64,000 nt of DNA from Actinomycetes bacterium. GTDB taxonomy: Bacteria > Actinomycetota > Actinomycetes > Propionibacteriales > Propionibacteriaceae. The notes under the pieces are model-generated. The model worked only from the letters and a program-made list of their open reading frames with translations, was not told the origin of the DNA and made no database searches. Made by a program: the position numbers and the translations under genes. The stretch covers positions 1 through 64,000 of the forward strand of contig JAEZHJ010000009.1 of assembly GCA_023436925.1 (NCBI GenBank), written 5' to 3'. Of this stretch, positions 1 through 10,481 are shown piece by piece (position 1 is the stretch's first letter; the number at the start of each line of letters is the position of its first letter).

Positions 1-209
1 CGCCGCGGCGGGGGCTGTTCCCCGCGCGGGCGCCGGCCGCCGGCCAGGGCCAGTTCCCGGCCCCGACCCAGCAGTTCCCGCCGGCGCAGTACCCGCCGGC
101 CCAGCAGTACCCGCCGGCCCAGCCGCCGACCTACGGCGCCCCCGGCCAGCAGCAGGCCCCGCAGGACACCCCGCCGCCGCCGAGCTACGGCCCGCCGCAG
201 CAGTCCTGA
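1..209 (+). CDS. C-terminal tail of a Pro/Gln-rich protein (5' truncated)
   Basis: Only the last 68 codons are in the window; the frame ends at TGA 207-209. The visible part is low-complexity and rich in Pro, Gln, Ala and Tyr, with the repeated tract QYPPAQQYPPAQPP and the ending PPPPSYGPPQQS. Such tails are common in actinobacterial membrane or cell-envelope proteins and are likely disordered. No catalytic domain is visible, so the function cannot be named. The DUF4870 protein at 24095 carries a compositionally similar PQ/Y-rich stretch, but that alone is no proof of relationship. The gene is convergent with the sirtuin gene and followed by a strong hairpin. Confidence 0.75.
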   Translation, partial: PRRGLFPARAPAAGQGQFPAPTQQFPPAQYPPAQQYPPAQPPTYGAPGQQQAPQDTPPPPSYGPPQQS

Positions 210-263
210 CCGCGCGGGCGGCACCCTGCAGGGCTGCCGTCGCCGCAAGCAACCGAGCTGGAT

Positions 264-297
264 CGACCGGCCCGCCCGCTTCCGGGCGGGCCGGTCG
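264..297. terminator. Bidirectional intrinsic terminator hairpin
   Basis: A perfect 15-bp inverted repeat (264-278 with 283-297) encloses a 4-base CTTC loop. It lies between two convergent genes that end at 209 and 311. There is no long T-run, as is common for actinobacterial terminators. Confidence 0.8.
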
Positions 298-310
298 GCC
301 GTCCGGGGCG

Positions 311-1198
311 TTACAGGTGCTGGACGAGGTAGCCCAGGGCCTGGGAGGTGCCGGCGTTGAGCCGCAGCGTGGCGTACTGGTCGCCGCGGGTGAGGCCGCG
401 GTTGATGATCACCACCGGCTTGCCGGCCGACGCGGCGTGCCGGACGAAGCGCAGGCCCGACATCACCGCAAGCGAACTGCCGGCCACCACCAGGGCCTCG
501 GACCGGTCCACCAGGGCGTAGGCCTCGGCGACCCGGTCGGCCGGCACCGTCTCGCCGAAGTAGACGATGTCGGGCTTCAGCACTCCGCCGCACACCTCGC
601 AGTCAGCCACCACGAAGCCCTCGGTCTGCTCGATCACCGCGTCGGCGTCGGGGGCGATCTCGACGTCGGCGATCTCCTCGACCCGCTCCAGGAAGCCCGG
701 GTTGAGGGCGACCAGCCGGGTGTCCAGCTCGGCACGGGAGACCCGGTGGCCGCAGGAGAGGCAGGCCACCTCGTTGTAGTGGCCGTGCAGGTCGATCACC
801 CGGCGCGACCCGGCCTGCTGGTGCAGCAGGTCCACGTTCTGGGTGATCACCCCCAGCACGATCCCGCGCCGCTCCAGTTCCGCCAGGGCGCGGTGCCCGG
901 CATTCGGCGCGACCCGTCCGACGTGGTGCCAGCCGTAGTGGTTGCGTGCCCAGTAGTGCCGCCGGAAGGCGGGGTCGGCGACGAACTGCTGGTAGGTGAT
1001 CGGGGTGCGCGGCGGCGAGTCCGGGCCGCGGTAATCGGGGATCCCCGAGTCGGTGGAGATGCCGGCGCCGGTCAGCGCGACCCAGCGAAGACCTCGCAAC
1101 AGCTCAGCGGCGGCGGCCAGCTCATCGGGGCCGGCCGCGGGGCGCCGGTCGGGTCCGGCGGGCTGCCAGGCTGAGGGGCGGATCCGCGAGCTGGTCAT
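311..1198 (-). CDS. SIR2-family NAD-dependent protein deacylase (sirtuin)
   Basis: A 295-residue sirtuin that would remove acyl groups from lysines using NAD+ in the cytoplasm. Visible motifs, in order: the Rossmann signature GAGISTDSGIPDYRG (about residues 44-58), TQNVDLLHQQAG, the catalytic His in DLHGH, two zinc Cys pairs (CLSC and CEVCGG), PDIVYFGE, and AGSSL followed by the NAD-binding tail INRG. Length and motif set are complete. The start is uncertain: ATG at 1198 is used here, while an in-frame GTG at 1222 would add eight residues; neither has a good ribosome-binding site. It is divergent from the DUF368 gene and convergent with the gene at the window edge. Substrate unknown; the GDSGIP/DYRG wording resembles class II sirtuins, which is only suggestive. 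Confidence 0.9.
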   Translation of the reverse strand: MTSSRIRPSAWQPAGPDRRPAAGPDELAAAAELLRGLRWVALTGAGISTDSGIPDYRGPDSPPRTPITYQQFVADPAFRRHYWARNHYGWHHVGRVAPNAGHRALAELERRGIVLGVITQNVDLLHQQAGSRRVIDLHGHYNEVACLSCGHRVSRAELDTRLVALNPGFLERVEEIADVEIAPDADAVIEQTEGFVVADCEVCGGVLKPDIVYFGETVPADRVAEAYALVDRSEALVVAGSSLAVMSGLRFVRHAASAGKPVVIINRGLTRGDQYATLRLNAGTSQALGYLVQHL

Positions 1199-1254
1199 CG
1201 TCGGGCCAGTGTTGCCGCGCACCGGTGACGAATCAAGGCGATCCCGTCGCCGGT

Positions 1255-1260
1255 TAAGCT
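1255..1260 (+). promoter_or_regulatory. -10 box of a leaderless promoter (DUF368 gene)
   Basis: TAAGCT is followed by exactly six bases and then the GTG start at 1267. This puts the expected transcription start at the start codon. The same TAnnnT-N6-start arrangement recurs at seven other genes in the window, one of them with N7. Confidence 0.65.
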
Positions 1261-1266
1261 GGCGCC

Positions 1267-2157
1267 GTGACGACCCCCACCGAGGCCGAGCCCCGCAACG
1301 GCGTGATCGACTGGATCCTTCGCTTCGTGAAGGGAGCCTTCATCGGCACCGGTGCGATCCTTCCCGGGGTCAGTGGTGGAGCGCTGGCCGCGGTCTTCGG
1401 TCTCTATGAACGACTGATCGCCTTCCTCGCCGATCTGCGCACGGGGTTCGTCAAGAACCTCCTGTTCTTCGTCCCGGTCGCGCTGGGTGGGCTGTTCGGC
1501 ATCTTCGTGCTCGCCTTCCCGTTGGACTACTTCCTGGTCCACGCCAAGGTGCAGGTGATGTGGTTCTTCATCGGCTGCATCGCCGGAACCCTGCCCGCAC
1601 TGTTCAAGGAGGCCGCCAAACACGGGCGTCGGTCCTGGCACCTGTGGCTGGTGGGGATCGTTGCGGTGGTCTCGCTCGCGGTCCTGCTGCTGGCGCGCAC
1701 CTACCTCAACGTCAGCCTGCCGCAGAACTTCTGGACGTGGCTGCTCGCCGGGGCGATCTTCGCCCTCGGCATGATCGTGCCGGGCCTCTCGCCGTCGAAC
1801 TTCCTGCTCTACTTCAACATGTACCAACCGATGACCGAAGGCATCAAGCAGCTCGATTTCGGCGTCCTGATCCCGGTCGGGATCGGCGCGGTGCTGTGTG
1901 TCTTCGCCTTCGCCAAGGCGGTCAGCAAGCTGCTCGAGATCGCCTACCCGGTGGTCTTCCACGTCATCATCGGCATCGTGATCGGCTCGACCGCGATCAT
2001 CGTGCCCACGGTGGACGAGCACCTGTCGCTGGATCCGCTCGGCTGGCTGATCACCGTGGCGCTCGCCGTGGCCGGGATTGCCCTCGGCCTGTGGATGGGC
2101 CGGCTGGAGGACCAGTACAAGACCCCCGACAGGGCAACCTCGGACGCCACCGCCTGA
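1267..2157 (+). CDS. DUF368 membrane protein (undecaprenyl-phosphate translocase family)
   Basis: A 296-residue polytopic membrane protein. The family signatures are visible twice as an internal pseudo-repeat: GAILPGVSGG near the N-terminus and GMIVPGLSPSN in the middle, each followed by hydrophobic helices; about eight membrane segments can be counted. DUF368 proteins (PopT in some recent work) have been implicated in flipping the carrier lipid undecaprenyl phosphate back across the membrane for wall and polymer synthesis; that role is taken from the family, not shown here. GTG start at 1267, apparently leaderless. The next gene begins one base after the stop, so the two are probably co-transcribed. 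Confidence 0.88.
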   Translation: MTTPTEAEPRNGVIDWILRFVKGAFIGTGAILPGVSGGALAAVFGLYERLIAFLADLRTGFVKNLLFFVPVALGGLFGIFVLAFPLDYFLVHAKVQVMWFFIGCIAGTLPALFKEAAKHGRRSWHLWLVGIVAVVSLAVLLLARTYLNVSLPQNFWTWLLAGAIFALGMIVPGLSPSNFLLYFNMYQPMTEGIKQLDFGVLIPVGIGAVLCVFAFAKAVSKLLEIAYPVVFHVIIGIVIGSTAIIVPTVDEHLSLDPLGWLITVALAVAGIALGLWMGRLEDQYKTPDRATSDATA

Positions 2158-2158
2158 C

Positions 2159-2800
2159 GTGGACGACGAGTACCGCCAGCTGCGGTCAGACGACACGCCC
2201 GGGGTCGGGCCTCACCCGACGCCGTGGCCCGACGACCCACGGCTGGACCCTGACCTGCTCGCCGGCGGCGACCGGCGCAACGTGATCGATCGGTACCGCT
2301 ATTGGCGGCTGGAGGAGATCGTCGCCGACCTCGACACCCGGCGCCACGACCTGCACGTCGCGATCCAGAACTGGGAGCACGACTTCAACATCGGCTCCAT
2401 CGTGCGGACGGCCAATGCGTTCAACGTCGGCGGCGTCCACATCCTCGGGCGGCGGCGCTGGAACCGGCGCGGCGCCATGGTCACCGACCGTTACCTCAGC
2501 GTCTGCCACCACGAGACGGTGGCCGACTTCGCCGCCTGGGCGGCGGCCGAGGAGGTCGACCTGATCGGGGTGGACAACCTGCCGGGGTCGGTGCCGCTGG
2601 AGGGCGTCCAACTGCCGCGTCGGTGCTGCCTGGTCTTCGGGTCCGAGGGCCCCGGGCTGACCGAGGAGATGGTGGCGGCCTGCAGCGGCCTCGTCGCGAT
2701 CACCCAGTACGGCTCGACCCGCTCGCTTAACGCCGGCGCCGCAGCCGCGATCGCCATGTACCACTGGGCCCGGGACTGGGCCGGGCGACCCGCCACCTGA
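2159..2800 (+). CDS. SpoU/TrmH-family RNA 2'-O-methyltransferase
   Basis: A 213-residue SPOUT methyltransferase that would transfer a methyl group from SAM to a ribose 2'-OH of tRNA or rRNA. All three family motifs are present: motif 1 NIGSIVRTANAFNVGG (77-92, catalytic Arg 83), motif 2 LVFGSEGPGLTEEM (158-171), and motif 3 ITQYGSTRSLNAGAAAAI (181-198), which forms the knotted SAM site. The start is GTG 2159, one base past the DUF368 stop. The frame is open upstream inside DUF368, but that part has no coding merit. The N-terminal 50 residues are acidic and Pro-rich. The exact RNA target cannot be read from sequence. Confidence 0.88.
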   Translation: MDDEYRQLRSDDTPGVGPHPTPWPDDPRLDPDLLAGGDRRNVIDRYRYWRLEEIVADLDTRRHDLHVAIQNWEHDFNIGSIVRTANAFNVGGVHILGRRRWNRRGAMVTDRYLSVCHHETVADFAAWAAAEEVDLIGVDNLPGSVPLEGVQLPRRCCLVFGSEGPGLTEEMVAACSGLVAITQYGSTRSLNAGAAAAIAMYHWARDWAGRPAT

Positions 2801-2829
2801 CGACGGGACCGGTACGCGCCACCTCCGCC

Positions 2830-2835
2830 TACGAT
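2830..2835 (+). promoter_or_regulatory. -10 box of a leaderless promoter
   Basis: TACGAT, six bases, then GTG 2842. Fits the window-wide leaderless pattern. Confidence 0.6.
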
Positions 2836-2841
2836 GGGCGG

Positions 2842-3363
2842 GTGAGCGGCGACGAGTTCGGGATCTACTACCAGCCCGAGCTGGCCGCTGCCCGCGTCGC
2901 CCGCACCAGGCGCAGCCTGGTCTGGCGGTTCGGCTGGACGCTTGTGCTGGTCGGCGTGGGAGTGGTCGGCTGGATCGTCTACCCCGACGAGTTCGGGCCG
3001 TCCGCGCCGTGGTTCATCGGCTCGGCCGCCGTGATCGGACTCGCGCTGGGCAGCTGGGAGATCGTGCAGTTCATCAAGGCCCGCTCCGATGCGAAGCGGG
3101 TCTGGCCCGGGCTGGCGCTGGGCGCCAACCGGGACGGCGTCCTGGTCGGCCGGGACTGGTTGCCCTGGCCGGAGGTCGGCTCGCTGGAGATGCTGCCGGG
3201 CCGGTTGGGTTCCTCGTCCCGGCTGGTCGCCACCGCCCGCGACCAACGCAGCCAGGAGGTGCTGCTCGACTACACCGACGTGCTTCCGGCCAGTCTCGAC
3301 TCCGCGATCGTGGCGTTGTCGGGCGGTCGGGCCCGGGTCGACCTGTCCCGGCTGGACGCGTGA
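2842..3363 (+). CDS. Small membrane protein of unknown function
   Basis: A 173-residue protein with two membrane helices (about residues 31-51 and 57-77) joined by a short Pro/Asp loop, then a soluble cytoplasmic-looking domain of about 95 residues. The soluble part contains GVLVGRDWLPWPEVGSLEM, reminiscent of PH-like domains of small actinobacterial membrane proteins, but it was not assigned to a family. GTG start with a leaderless-type -10 box. It stands alone between the RNA methyltransferase and aldolase genes. No function proposed. Confidence 0.75.
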   Translation: MSGDEFGIYYQPELAAARVARTRRSLVWRFGWTLVLVGVGVVGWIVYPDEFGPSAPWFIGSAAVIGLALGSWEIVQFIKARSDAKRVWPGLALGANRDGVLVGRDWLPWPEVGSLEMLPGRLGSSSRLVATARDQRSQEVLLDYTDVLPASLDSAIVALSGGRARVDLSRLDA

Positions 3364-3486
3364 TGCGTCCGGTGAGGGGGTTCGGATGCCGTCGCGAGTA
3401 CGCACCACTGCCCGGGATTTGAAAGACTGAGACAGACGCCCCGCCCGCGGCCGCGCGGGTGAGCCACCTGAGAGAGGTTTTGCCAG

Positions 3487-4509
<1,023 letters not shown>

Positions 4510-4527
4510 ACCACCTGCACCACGACG

Positions 4528-4555
4528 GTGGGCCGGTCCTGCGGGGCCGGCCCAC
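4528..4555. terminator. Intrinsic terminator between fbaA and the CPBP protease gene
   Basis: A 9-bp perfect stem (4528-4536 with 4547-4555) has a 10-base loop and lies between convergent genes. It can be extended by weaker outer pairs. Confidence 0.6.
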
Positions 4556-4586
4556 TGCCGTCTCCGGTCGGACGCGGCGCGCCCGG

Positions 4587-5507
4587 TCAGCCTCCGCCGG
4601 GGGTCACCGAGCCGGCGGCCAGGAAGGTGAAGATCGCCACGTCCATCACGAAGTGGATGAACCAGGCCCACAACAGGCCCTTCGTCTCCAGCATGCTGCG
4701 GCCGAGCAGCCAGCCGAGCGCCGCCGACATGACGACGCCCACGATCCCGTAGGGAACGCCGTAGTAGTGGGCGATCCCGAAGTAGGCAGCGGTGATCAGC
4801 AGGCCGTGCGTGGCGCCCACGACCGGCTGCAGTGCGGCCAGCTGGGGCGCCCGGTAGGTGACCTCCTCGCCGAAGGCGTTGATCGCGGCGAACCCGAGCA
4901 CGAAGGGCAGCAGCGGGACGGCGGCAGCCAGGTTCGCCAACGGCGCCCCGCCGGCCAGCAGCAGGAAGGTGAACGTGCCGCCGGCCAGACAGACGGTCAG
5001 GATCGGCGCCAGCCGGTTCCAGCGGGTCGGCTTCAGCATCCCGATGCCCCGGATCGGCGCCGCCGGGGCAGTCAGGTCACCCCGCGCGAGAAAGAATGCC
5101 CGCCGGTCACCGAACAGCGGCAGCGCCGCCGCGATCACCACCAGGGCCAGGGCGAGCCGGGGCGCCTGCACCGCGGCCATGGCCGCCACGAAGCCGCCTC
5201 CCTCGCCGCTGATGAGTGGGGCCAGCCAGGTCGCCACCGCGAACACCAGCCACTCCGCGATGTGGACGATCCCGAAGATCGCCACCACCAGCTTCAGCGG
5301 GCGACAGCGCTCGACCACGGACGTGGCCGCCAGAGCCGCCAGGAGCGCGGCGAGCTGGGCCGGCCGCACCCACGCCAGGCCGTCCGGCCAGAGTTCCTGC
5401 ACGAGGATCCTCGGCAGGGCCGAGGCCGCGAGCATCACCAGCCAGGCGCCCAGCGCCAGGGGTGAGCGGGCCCGTGGCCTGGCCCGGCTTGCCGCTTCAG
5501 CGACCAT
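4587..5507 (-). CDS. CPBP-family intramembrane glutamic-type protease (CAAX/Abi)
   Basis: A 306-residue polytopic membrane protein. The C-terminal CPBP (Abi/Rce1-like) domain shows GEEVTYR (213-219, the EExxxR motif), AYFGIAHYYG (active-site His 247) and WFIHFVMD (His 285), the residues that define this family. The N-terminal 150 residues form additional membrane helices. Family members cleave within membranes, or act in bacteriocin self-immunity or membrane-protein processing; the target here is unknown. The start is ATG 5507; the frame is open far upstream, but that part overlaps the divergent cold-shock gene and is rejected. Convergent with fbaA. Confidence 0.85.
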   Translation of the reverse strand: MVAEAASRARPRARSPLALGAWLVMLAASALPRILVQELWPDGLAWVRPAQLAALLAALAATSVVERCRPLKLVVAIFGIVHIAEWLVFAVATWLAPLISGEGGGFVAAMAAVQAPRLALALVVIAAALPLFGDRRAFFLARGDLTAPAAPIRGIGMLKPTRWNRLAPILTVCLAGGTFTFLLLAGGAPLANLAAAVPLLPFVLGFAAINAFGEEVTYRAPQLAALQPVVGATHGLLITAAYFGIAHYYGVPYGIVGVVMSAALGWLLGRSMLETKGLLWAWFIHFVMDVAIFTFLAAGSVTPGGG

Positions 5508-5627
5508 GGCGCACAGGATGGCAGCCGCCCGGGTCACCCGACTGCCCTGATCCACGCGACACGCGGGTGGGGACGCAGCCGAACCGGCGCGGTCCGGCCG
5601 CGTTGCCGGCGAGACCCGTCGGCCCGA

Positions 5628-5633
5628 TAGCAT
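5628..5633 (+). promoter_or_regulatory. -10 box of a leaderless promoter (cold-shock/DUF1294 gene)
   Basis: TAGCAT, six bases, then GTG 5640. Confidence 0.6.
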
Positions 5634-5639
5634 CCGGTC

Positions 5640-7731
<2,092 letters not shown>

Positions 7732-7847
7732 GGGTCGCAGGATCCGTCAGAACCTGGATCGTCCCATCATGTGGACGCCGACCGGGTCGAGTTCGCTGCT
7801 CTGACTACGGGTTTCGCGTCGCCCCCTGATGTTCACTTCGTCGTTAC

Positions 7848-7875
7848 TTGGCTGACAGGTGCATCGACCTACGGT
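7848..7875 (+). promoter_or_regulatory. Candidate promoter of the glucan operon
   Basis: TTGGCT (7848-7853), a 16-base spacer, then TACGGT (7870-7875). This would give a 5' untranslated leader of roughly 210 bases. Confidence 0.35.
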
Positions 7876-8051
7876 GGATGGGTCCGGTGGAAGAGCTCGC
7901 CGGGCAGGTCGCCTGAGGGCGGCCGGCGCGGCAGACCGGAGGTCCCGGCTGCCGGCGATGCACCGGTGGCCCGTACGGCCGGCCGGTTCCCGCGGTCGTC
8001 GCGGCGGTCACAGAACCGTCGACGCTGAGCCGCCACCACCCCAATGACGCA

Positions 8052-8072
8052 GCGCAGGGCTGATCCCTGCGC
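8052..8072 (+). promoter_or_regulatory. Leader hairpin upstream of the glycosyltransferase start
   Basis: A perfect 8-bp stem (8052-8059 with 8065-8072) has a 5-base CTGAT loop and ends about ten bases before the AACGAGG ribosome-binding site of the gene at 8092. It supports the downstream ATG as the true start, because an upstream ATG at 8044 would place the hairpin in coding sequence. Confidence 0.45.
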
Positions 8073-8091
8073 GTCCCCGAAACGAGGTGCG

Positions 8092-9750
8092 ATGCCCGCA
8101 CACGACCTTCGTCGGGTCGACAGGTTCGACCCGACCACCCGAAGAGAACTGACCCGCAACCCCTACTCGCCGGTGATGATCCTGCTCGTCCTGATCGCGA
8201 CCGGCGGCATCCTGGCCTACACCGTCTTCCTGCTGAACCCGGCCAACCGGGGCGACTGGCTGCCGTACCTGCTGGTGATCGGCGCCGAAGCGCTCCTGGT
8301 GGCGCACGCCCTGCTGGCGATGTGGACGATCCTGGCCGGCTCCAAATCACCCCGCGACGAGGGCTACTACGCCGTCCGCCGCACCCTGTTCGGCGACCAC
8401 ACCCCGACCCCGGCCTATCGGCCCAGCTCCGACTGGCCGCTGTTGATCCACTCCGAACCGGTCAACGTGGCGGTGTTCATCACCTGCTACGGCGAGCCGG
8501 TCGAGGTGATCGGACGGACCGCCGAGGCGGCCCGCGACCTGTGGGGCCGGCACACCACCTGGATCCTCGACGACGGCCAGTCCGACGAGGTGCGCGACCT
8601 GGCCGCCGACCTCGGGGTCAACTACCTGCGCCGGCTGTCCAGCAGCGGGGCCAAGGCGGGCAACATCAACCACGCCCTGAGCGTGGTGTCCTGCGACTTC
8701 TTCTGCGTCTTCGACGCCGACTTCGTGCCCAAGCCGGACTTCCTCTACGAGACCCTGCCCTTCTTCGGTGACGCCAACGTCGCCTTCGTCCAGACCCCGC
8801 AGAGCTACGGCAACCTGCACAACCTGGTCGCCCGCGGCGCCGGCTACATGCAGACCGTGTTCTACCGGTTCATCCAGCCCGGCCGTAACCACTTCAACGC
8901 CGCCTTCTGCGTCGGCACGAACGTGGTGTTCCGCCGGGCCGCGGTGGACGACATCGGTGGGATCTACACCGACTCCAAGTCGGAGGACGTGTGGACCTCC
9001 CTGATGATCCACGAGCGCGGCTGGCGCACCATCTACATTCCCGAGGTGCTGGCCGTCGGCGACGCACCCGACACGATCGAGGCCTACACCAAGCAGCAGC
9101 TGCGCTGGGCCACCGGCGGCTTCGAGATCCTGTTCACCCACAACCCGCTCAGCCCGCGCCATCCGCTGACCGTGGACCAGCGACTGATGTACCTGGTCAC
9201 CGCGACCCACTACGCCACCGGAATCATGCCGGGGGTGCTGATGCTGGTTCCCGCGCTGGAGATCTTCTTCGATCTGCGCCCGGTGATGCTCGGTACCTCG
9301 CTGACCAGCTGGCTGCTGTTCTACGCCGGCTTCTACCTCATGCAGGTCGTGCTCGCCTTCTACACCCTGGGCTCGTTCCGCTGGCAGGTCCTGCTGCTGT
9401 CCGCCGCGTCCTTCCCGATCTACACCCGGGCGCTGGTCAATGCCTTCATCGGCAAGGAGCAGAAGTGGCACGTCACCGGAGCGAAGACCCGCAAGACCTC
9501 GCCGTTCAACTTCGTCCGGCCCCAGGTGTACGTGTTCACCTTCCTGGTCCTCACCGGGGCAGTCGGGATCTGGCGCGACGTCGAGAACGGGCAGTTCGCC
9601 CTGGCCACCGCCTGGAGCCTGACCAACGCCGCCTTCCTGGGCGCCTTCCTGTTGGCGGCGCTGCGCGAGGCCTTCACCCCTGAACCCACCATCGAGCCGG
9701 CCAGGCGCGCGCAGCAGCGGGTGCCGGCCGTCGCCGGGAGGACATCATGA
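8092..9750 (+). CDS. Processive membrane glycosyltransferase 2 (cellulose/curdlan-synthase-like)
   Basis: A 552-residue family 2 glycosyltransferase that would polymerise a beta-linked glycan from a nucleotide sugar at the membrane. Two N-terminal helices precede the catalytic domain, which shows the full processive signature: DDG (160-162), DAD (208-210), SED (297-299) and QQLRW (335-339, the QxxRW motif that guides the chain). At least five C-terminal helices form the likely translocation channel. There is no PilZ domain. The start is ATG 8092 with GAGG five bases upstream; an in-frame ATG at 8044 is possible. It overlaps the next gene by ATGA. The GH81 glucanase two genes on suggests beta-1,3-glucan as product, but cellulose or mixed linkage cannot be excluded. 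Confidence 0.9.
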   Translation: MPAHDLRRVDRFDPTTRRELTRNPYSPVMILLVLIATGGILAYTVFLLNPANRGDWLPYLLVIGAEALLVAHALLAMWTILAGSKSPRDEGYYAVRRTLFGDHTPTPAYRPSSDWPLLIHSEPVNVAVFITCYGEPVEVIGRTAEAARDLWGRHTTWILDDGQSDEVRDLAADLGVNYLRRLSSSGAKAGNINHALSVVSCDFFCVFDADFVPKPDFLYETLPFFGDANVAFVQTPQSYGNLHNLVARGAGYMQTVFYRFIQPGRNHFNAAFCVGTNVVFRRAAVDDIGGIYTDSKSEDVWTSLMIHERGWRTIYIPEVLAVGDAPDTIEAYTKQQLRWATGGFEILFTHNPLSPRHPLTVDQRLMYLVTATHYATGIMPGVLMLVPALEIFFDLRPVMLGTSLTSWLLFYAGFYLMQVVLAFYTLGSFRWQVLLLSAASFPIYTRALVNAFIGKEQKWHVTGAKTRKTSPFNFVRPQVYVFTFLVLTGAVGIWRDVENGQFALATAWSLTNAAFLGAFLLAALREAFTPEPTIEPARRAQQRVPAVAGRTS

Positions 9751-10481
9751 CCTGGACCAACAGACTGCGAATGCTCGGCGGCATCCTTGCCGTCTTCGTG
9801 CTGGTCGGCGGCCTGACCGTCATCTTCAACCAGCGCCAGCACACCATCACCAGCTTCACCGGGAACGTCGCCGCGCAGGTGTACACCGTCGGGGCCGACT
9901 ACCCCGGGACGGTGGTGGACCAGCGCGTCGAGGAGGGCGACCGGGTCCGCGAGGGCCAGCCGCTGTTCACCGTGCAGAGCCTGCAACTGAGACAGGACCT
10001 GCGCCACGGCCTGAAGGTGTCGGACACCGACGCCTACAAGATCGACAAGAAGAAGGGGCTGATCAGCTACTTCGCCGTGGTCGACGGCGAGATCGGACGG
10101 CTGGACGCCCGGCAGGGCAACTCGCTGCCCGGCGGCACCGCACTGGCCACCCTGACCGCGGACGGCGACCGGTACATCGAGGCGCGGTTCCGGCTCGTCC
10201 CGCGGGACTACGCCAGGGTCCATCCGGGGTCCCCGGCCCGCATCACGCTGCCGAACGACACGATCATCGACGGCGAGGTGGCCGCGGTCGCGGTCGAGAC
10301 CGGCGAGACCGGCACGGTCAGCACGCTGCGGGTCGAGTCCGCGGACCTGCCCTCGGTGGCACCCGCCCTCGGCAAGCCGGGCACGCCGGTGACCGTGACC
10401 GTCGAATTGGACGACACCGGACCGCTGACCGGCGTCAGCGACCAGCTCAAGGACTTCCTGGCCAAGGTAGGCCTGCGATGA
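9747..10481 (+). CDS. Membrane-anchored HlyD/Alg44-like periplasmic adaptor
   Basis: A 244-residue protein with one N-terminal membrane helix (about 8-28) and an extracytoplasmic barrel-sandwich (biotinyl-lipoyl-like) domain: GTVVDQRVEEGDRVREGQPLFTVQS, the hallmark of HlyD-type adaptors, followed by a beta-rich domain with the second half-motif GRLDARQGNSLPGGTALATL. The coiled-coil hairpin of classical efflux adaptors is missing, as in the Alg44/BcsA-associated type. Together with the adjacent GT2 this suggests a partner that helps a nascent polysaccharide cross the envelope. It overlaps its neighbours by ATGA on both sides, so the three genes are translationally coupled. Confidence 0.8.
   Translation: MTWTNRLRMLGGILAVFVLVGGLTVIFNQRQHTITSFTGNVAAQVYTVGADYPGTVVDQRVEEGDRVREGQPLFTVQSLQLRQDLRHGLKVSDTDAYKIDKKKGLISYFAVVDGEIGRLDARQGNSLPGGTALATLTADGDRYIEARFRLVPRDYARVHPGSPARITLPNDTIIDGEVAAVAVETGETGTVSTLRVESADLPSVAPALGKPGTPVTVTVELDDTGPLTGVSDQLKDFLAKVGLR

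Larger units (their letters stand above)
7732..8091 (+). other. 360-bp intergenic leader before the glucan operon
   Basis: No credible gene is seen. The region holds a plausible promoter (7848-7875), a GC-rich stretch with several possible stems around 7920-7960 (such as CGGCAG pairing with CTGCCG), and a clean 8-bp hairpin just before the ribosome-binding site. Second-messenger riboswitch consensus sequences (c-di-GMP, c-di-AMP) were looked for by eye and not recognised. The long leader, about 210 bases if the promoter is right, suggests post-transcriptional control. Confidence 0.5.

Noticed and set aside
7771..8028. Small plus-strand open frame (85 codons) in the leader of the glucan operon
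   Set aside because: No ribosome-binding site and no protein-like composition, and the codon choice is unlike that of the real genes.
7732..8091. Known riboswitch (c-di-GMP, c-di-AMP) in the glucan operon leader
   Set aside because: No consensus core could be recognised by eye; only generic hairpins are claimed.
9747..10481. HlyD-like protein as the type I exporter adaptor for the RTX giant
   Set aside because: It is coupled to the GT2 and GH81 genes, lies 19 kb away, lacks the coiled-coil hairpin and has no ABC transporter partner nearby.
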